This document shows, piece after piece, positions 61,706 to 64,000 of a DNA stretch of 64,000 nucleotides (position 1 is its first letter; the number at the start of each line of letters is the position of its first letter). Below the pieces are notes generated by a model that saw only the letters and a list, made by a program, of their open reading frames with translations, had not been told where the DNA came from and did no database searches. A program made the translations under genes and the position numbers. Source of the DNA: Sphingopyxis sp. GW247-27LB (lineage in GTDB: Bacteria; Pseudomonadota; Alphaproteobacteria; Sphingomonadales; Sphingomonadaceae); NCBI RefSeq assembly GCF_002277025.1, contig NZ_NIWD01000015.1, positions 115,872 through 179,871 of the forward strand. The letters are read 5' to 3'.

Positions 61706-61720
61706 GCACCCCCTTCGTGG

Positions 61721-61942
61721 GGTGATCGGCGTGCAAAAAGGACCCCTTCATCCCGGGGATTTAGTCGGCCGACTGGTTTTGATCAGTTGGCGAGAACGGG
61801 ATGTTGATCGTGGAGACAGTGGTTCGGATTCGGTGATCGGCGTGCAAAAAGGACCCCTTCATCCCGGGGATTTAGTCGGCCGACTGGTTTTGATCAGTTG
61901 GCGAGAACGGGATGTTGATCGTGGAGACAGTGGTTCGGATTC
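61721..61942. repeat. 111-bp tandem duplication at the IS left end
   Basis: Two adjacent, apparently identical 111-bp copies (61721-61831 and 61832-61942). The second runs 31 bases into istA, so a copy of the istA start lies at 61801 as well. An open frame through the repeat is a by-product, not a gene. Confidence 0.9.
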
Positions 61943-63535
61943 GGCGTGAGCATGCAGCGGGTAAGGCGATCAAGGCGATCGCGCGCGACCTTCGGTTGTC
62001 GCGGAAGGTAGTCCGCAAGGCGATCCGGTCGCCGGAGGCGGCGTTCAACTATCAGCGCAAAGTCCAGCCGCTGCCGCGGATCGGTCCTTATCAGGATCGT
62101 CTCGATGCGCTGCTTGAGGAGAACGAGGGTCGCGGCCGCCGCGATCGGCTACGGATGACGCGTATTCATGACCTGCTGGCGCGCGAGGGGTTCGATGGAT
62201 CCTATGATGCGGTGCGCCGCTATGCGGCGCGCTGGCGTGCTGCGCGGCGGAAGGATGCTGGCGAAGGCGCACCGGCGTTCATCCCGATGACCTTCCAGCC
62301 GGGAGAGGCCTACCAGTTCGACTGGAGCCACGAGGATGTGGAGATCGCCGGCAAGCCGATGCGGGTGAAGGTGGCGCATATGCGCCTCTGCGCCTCGCGC
62401 GCACCCTATGTTCGGGCCTATCCGCGCGAGGGGCAAGAGATGCTGTTCGATGCCCATGCCCGGGCGTTCGCGTTCTTCGGCGGTGTGCCGCGACGCGGTA
62501 TCTACGATAATATGAAGACGGCGGTGACGGCCGTGTTCACCGGCAAGGAGCGTGTGTTCAACCGCCGCTTCCTGATCATGACCGATCATTACATGGTCGA
62601 GCCGACCGCCTGCTCGCCGGCGGCGGGATGGGAGAAGGGCCAGGTCGACCGGCAAGGAGCGTGTGTTCAACCGCCGCTTCCTGATCATGACCGATCATTA
62701 CATGGTCGAGCCGACCGCCTGCTCGCCGGCGGCGGGATGGGAGAAGGGCCAGGTCGAGCAGCAGGTCCAGACGATCCGAGGCCGCTTCTTCCAGCCTCGG
62801 CTCCGGTTCGCCAGCTTGGCCGAGCTCAACGGGTGGCTGGAAGCCGAGTGCCGACGCTGGGCCGAGCATCATGCCCATCCCGAACGCGGGGATATTACCG
62901 TCGCCGAGGCGTTGGATATGGAGCGACCGGCCCTGCAGCCGATCCTGACGCCGTTCGACGGCTTCCATGAGAGCGAGCATGCCGTCACCGGCACCTGCCT
63001 CATCAGCTTCGATCGCAACCGCTACTCGGTCATGTCGACGGCCGCACGCCGGACCGTTCAGGTGCGCTCCTACGCCGATCGCATCGTCATACGCTGCGGG
63101 GATGCGATCGTCGGGGAGCATGAGCGCCACTTCGGTCGGAACCGCACGATATACGATCCTTGGCATTATCTGCCGGTCCTCGCGCACAAGCCCGGTGCGC
63201 TGCGTAACGGCGCACCGTTCCAGGACTGGGATCTGCCGCCCGCCCTGCACCGATTACGGCGAAGGCTCGGCACCGGGGACGAGGCGGATCGCAGGTTCGT
63301 GCGGGTCCTCTCGGCGGTGCTCACCGATGGCCTGGAGCCGGTAGAGGCCGCCGTGCGCGAAGCGCTGGCGAGCGGAACGGCCAGCGACGAGCTGGTCCTT
63401 AACATCCTCTCCCGACGCCGCGAGCCGGCGACGCCCCACAGCATCGTCACTTCGGAAGACCGGATGCTGCAGCATCCTCCGCTCGCCGACTGTGCCCGCT
63501 ACGATCTGCTGCGAGGTTATGATGCAGCGGCATGA
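61912..63535 (+). pseudogene. istA: IS21 transposase IstA, frameshifted by a 109-bp duplication
   Basis: DDE transposase of IS21. The N-terminal helix-turn-helix is at residues about 5-45 (VRIRREHAAGKAIKAIARDLRLSRKVVRKAI). Catalytic Asp residues lie in YQFDWSHEDVEI and IYDNMKTAV, and the third acidic residue in GWEKGQVE. A tandem repeat of 109 bp (62539-62647 and 62648-62756), not a multiple of three, shifts the frame just after the first copy of the third motif. Removing one copy restores a 504-residue IstA reading on to LLRGYDAAA. As written, the frame from 61912 ends in unrelated sequence at 62970. Confidence 0.9.
62539..62756. repeat. 109-bp tandem duplication inside istA
   Basis: Two head-to-tail copies, 62539-62647 and 62648-62756, apparently without mismatches. 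They cover the last catalytic motif of IstA and cause the frameshift. Confidence 0.92.
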
Positions 63536-64000
63536 TATGATCGACACGATGCGCGGCCTCGGACTCAAGGGCATGGCGGCGGCGTTCGACGAGGCGGTCA
63601 CCACCGGCCTCCAGCGCAAGCGCACCACCATGGAGATCCTGACCGATCTGCTCCGCGCCGAGGCGACCCATCGGGATGCAGCCTCCATCCGCTATCGGAT
63701 GACAGCTGCGAGGCTGCCCGTGGTGAAGGACCTGGAGCGGTTCAGCTTCGAGGGCACGCCGATCAATGAGGAGATGATCCGCTCCCTTCACGACGGCTCC
63801 TTCCTCCCGCCTCGCCGCAATATCGTACTGGTTGGCGGCACGGGGACAGGCAAGACCCACCTCGCCATCGCGATCACCGCCAATGTCGTGCGAAGGGGCG
63901 CTCGCGCCCGCTACTTCAACACCGTCGATCTGGTGACACGCCTCGAAGAGGAGACCCGGATCGGCAAGGGCGGGACCCTGGCGGCGCAGCTGTCGCGGCT
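63522..64000 (+). CDS. istB: IS21 helper ATPase IstB (3' end beyond window)
   Basis: AAA+ ATPase that assists IstA in IS21 transposition. The visible 159 residues start MQRHDMIDTMRGLGLKGMAAAFDE, continue through the helical N-terminal domain and reach Walker A GGTGTGKTHLA near residue 106. The start overlaps the end of istA in another frame, the usual istAB arrangement; the ATG at 63519 is equally possible. The product is cut by the window edge. Confidence 0.93.
   Translation, partial: MQRHDMIDTMRGLGLKGMAAAFDEAVTTGLQRKRTTMEILTDLLRAEATHRDAASIRYRMTAARLPVVKDLERFSFEGTPINEEMIRSLHDGSFLPPRRNIVLVGGTGTGKTHLAIAITANVVRRGARARYFNTVDLVTRLEEETRIGKGGTLAAQLSR

Larger units (their letters stand above)
58166..64000 (+). 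mobile_element. Integrative element at tRNA-Trp (left end; right end beyond window)
   Basis: Begins at the tRNA-Trp 3' fragment and continues with a tyrosine integrase, unknown small genes and an AlpA-like regulator, followed by an IS21-family insertion. No replication, conjugation or phage structural genes are visible in the 5.8 kb seen, so the type (phage satellite, genomic island or ICE) is open. Confidence 0.75.
61684..64000 (+). mobile_element. IS21-family insertion sequence (right end beyond window)
   Basis: Left-end sequence beginning near TGTGAGGATCAGCG, with repeats of GATCRGCGTGCAAnAGGnACCCC at about 61691, 61724 and 61835, is followed by istA (frameshifted) and istB. Multiple terminal repeats are normal for IS21, but the last two copies are part of a long tandem duplication. 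The exact end base is uncertain. Confidence 0.8.

Noticed and set aside
61721..61942. CRISPR-like array or a 75-codon gene in the repeated sequence
   Set aside because: There are only two 111-bp copies without spacers, within an IS end. The open frame exists only because 111 is a multiple of three.

Overview
The window is GC-rich chromosomal DNA from an alphaproteobacterium, almost certainly a member of the Sphingomonadales (Sphingopyxis-like). This rests on the gene order cpoB-tilS-ftsH, nfuA-reductase-tsaB-rimI-mucR-fur-plsC-miaB-phoH, several TonB-dependent receptors, a Ros/MucR regulator and an ECF41 sigma factor. The genus is inferred from protein style and gene order, not from a search.

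Layout. 0-4.2 kb: a metallophosphoesterase, then wecB-wecC (UDP-ManNAcA synthesis) and a short type I mannose-6-phosphate isomerase. 4.2-12.2 kb: housekeeping genes hslVU, a RodZ-like protein, cpoB, tilS, ftsH and two small unknowns. 12.2-14.1 kb: an ECF41 sigma factor with its carboxymuconolactone-decarboxylase-like partner and a matching ECF41 promoter, plus a DoxX protein. 14.1-17.5 kb: a DUF6607-type protein and a heme-type TonB receptor behind two candidate Fur boxes. 17.5-17.6 kb: a nested intergenic repeat. 17.6-24.2 kb: a leftward housekeeping run from nfuA to phoH that includes fur itself. 25.1 kb: tRNA-Thr(UGU).

25.2-42.6 kb is a sugar-alcohol and phosphoester utilisation region. 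A leftward operon (FAD oxidoreductase, sorbitol-type SDR, mannitol dehydrogenase, PhoD, ROK fructokinase) lies divergent from a LacI regulator. An MFS transporter lies divergent from a TonB receptor, followed by an exported M20 amidohydrolase and two exported phosphoesterases. Four copies of one near-palindromic site with a central CG lie in the two divergent promoter regions, so the LacI protein probably controls the whole set. 42.8-46.8 kb is a galactonate-type operon (dgoA, dgoK, SSS symporter) with a divergent GntR regulator. 46.9-51.4 kb is a five-gene envelope operon with an LpoB-like protein, a TPR protein, a YcfL-like protein and two unknowns, the last looking like a second LpoB/CsgG-type fold.

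51.5-58.1 kb is the most unusual part. A CadC-like regulator is followed 41 bases later by one uninterrupted 1620-residue gene that joins a complete cytochrome P450, a membrane hairpin flanked by two related modules, and a complete DyP-type heme peroxidase. I know of no described bacterial protein with this architecture.

58.2-64 kb is the left end of an integrative element. It has a tRNA-Trp 3' fragment, a tyrosine integrase, small unknown genes and an AlpA-like regulator preceded by three copies of a 12-base site. An IS21-family insertion sequence follows; it carries two tandem duplications of 111 and 109 bp, the second of which frameshifts istA. The element and the IS run off the right edge.
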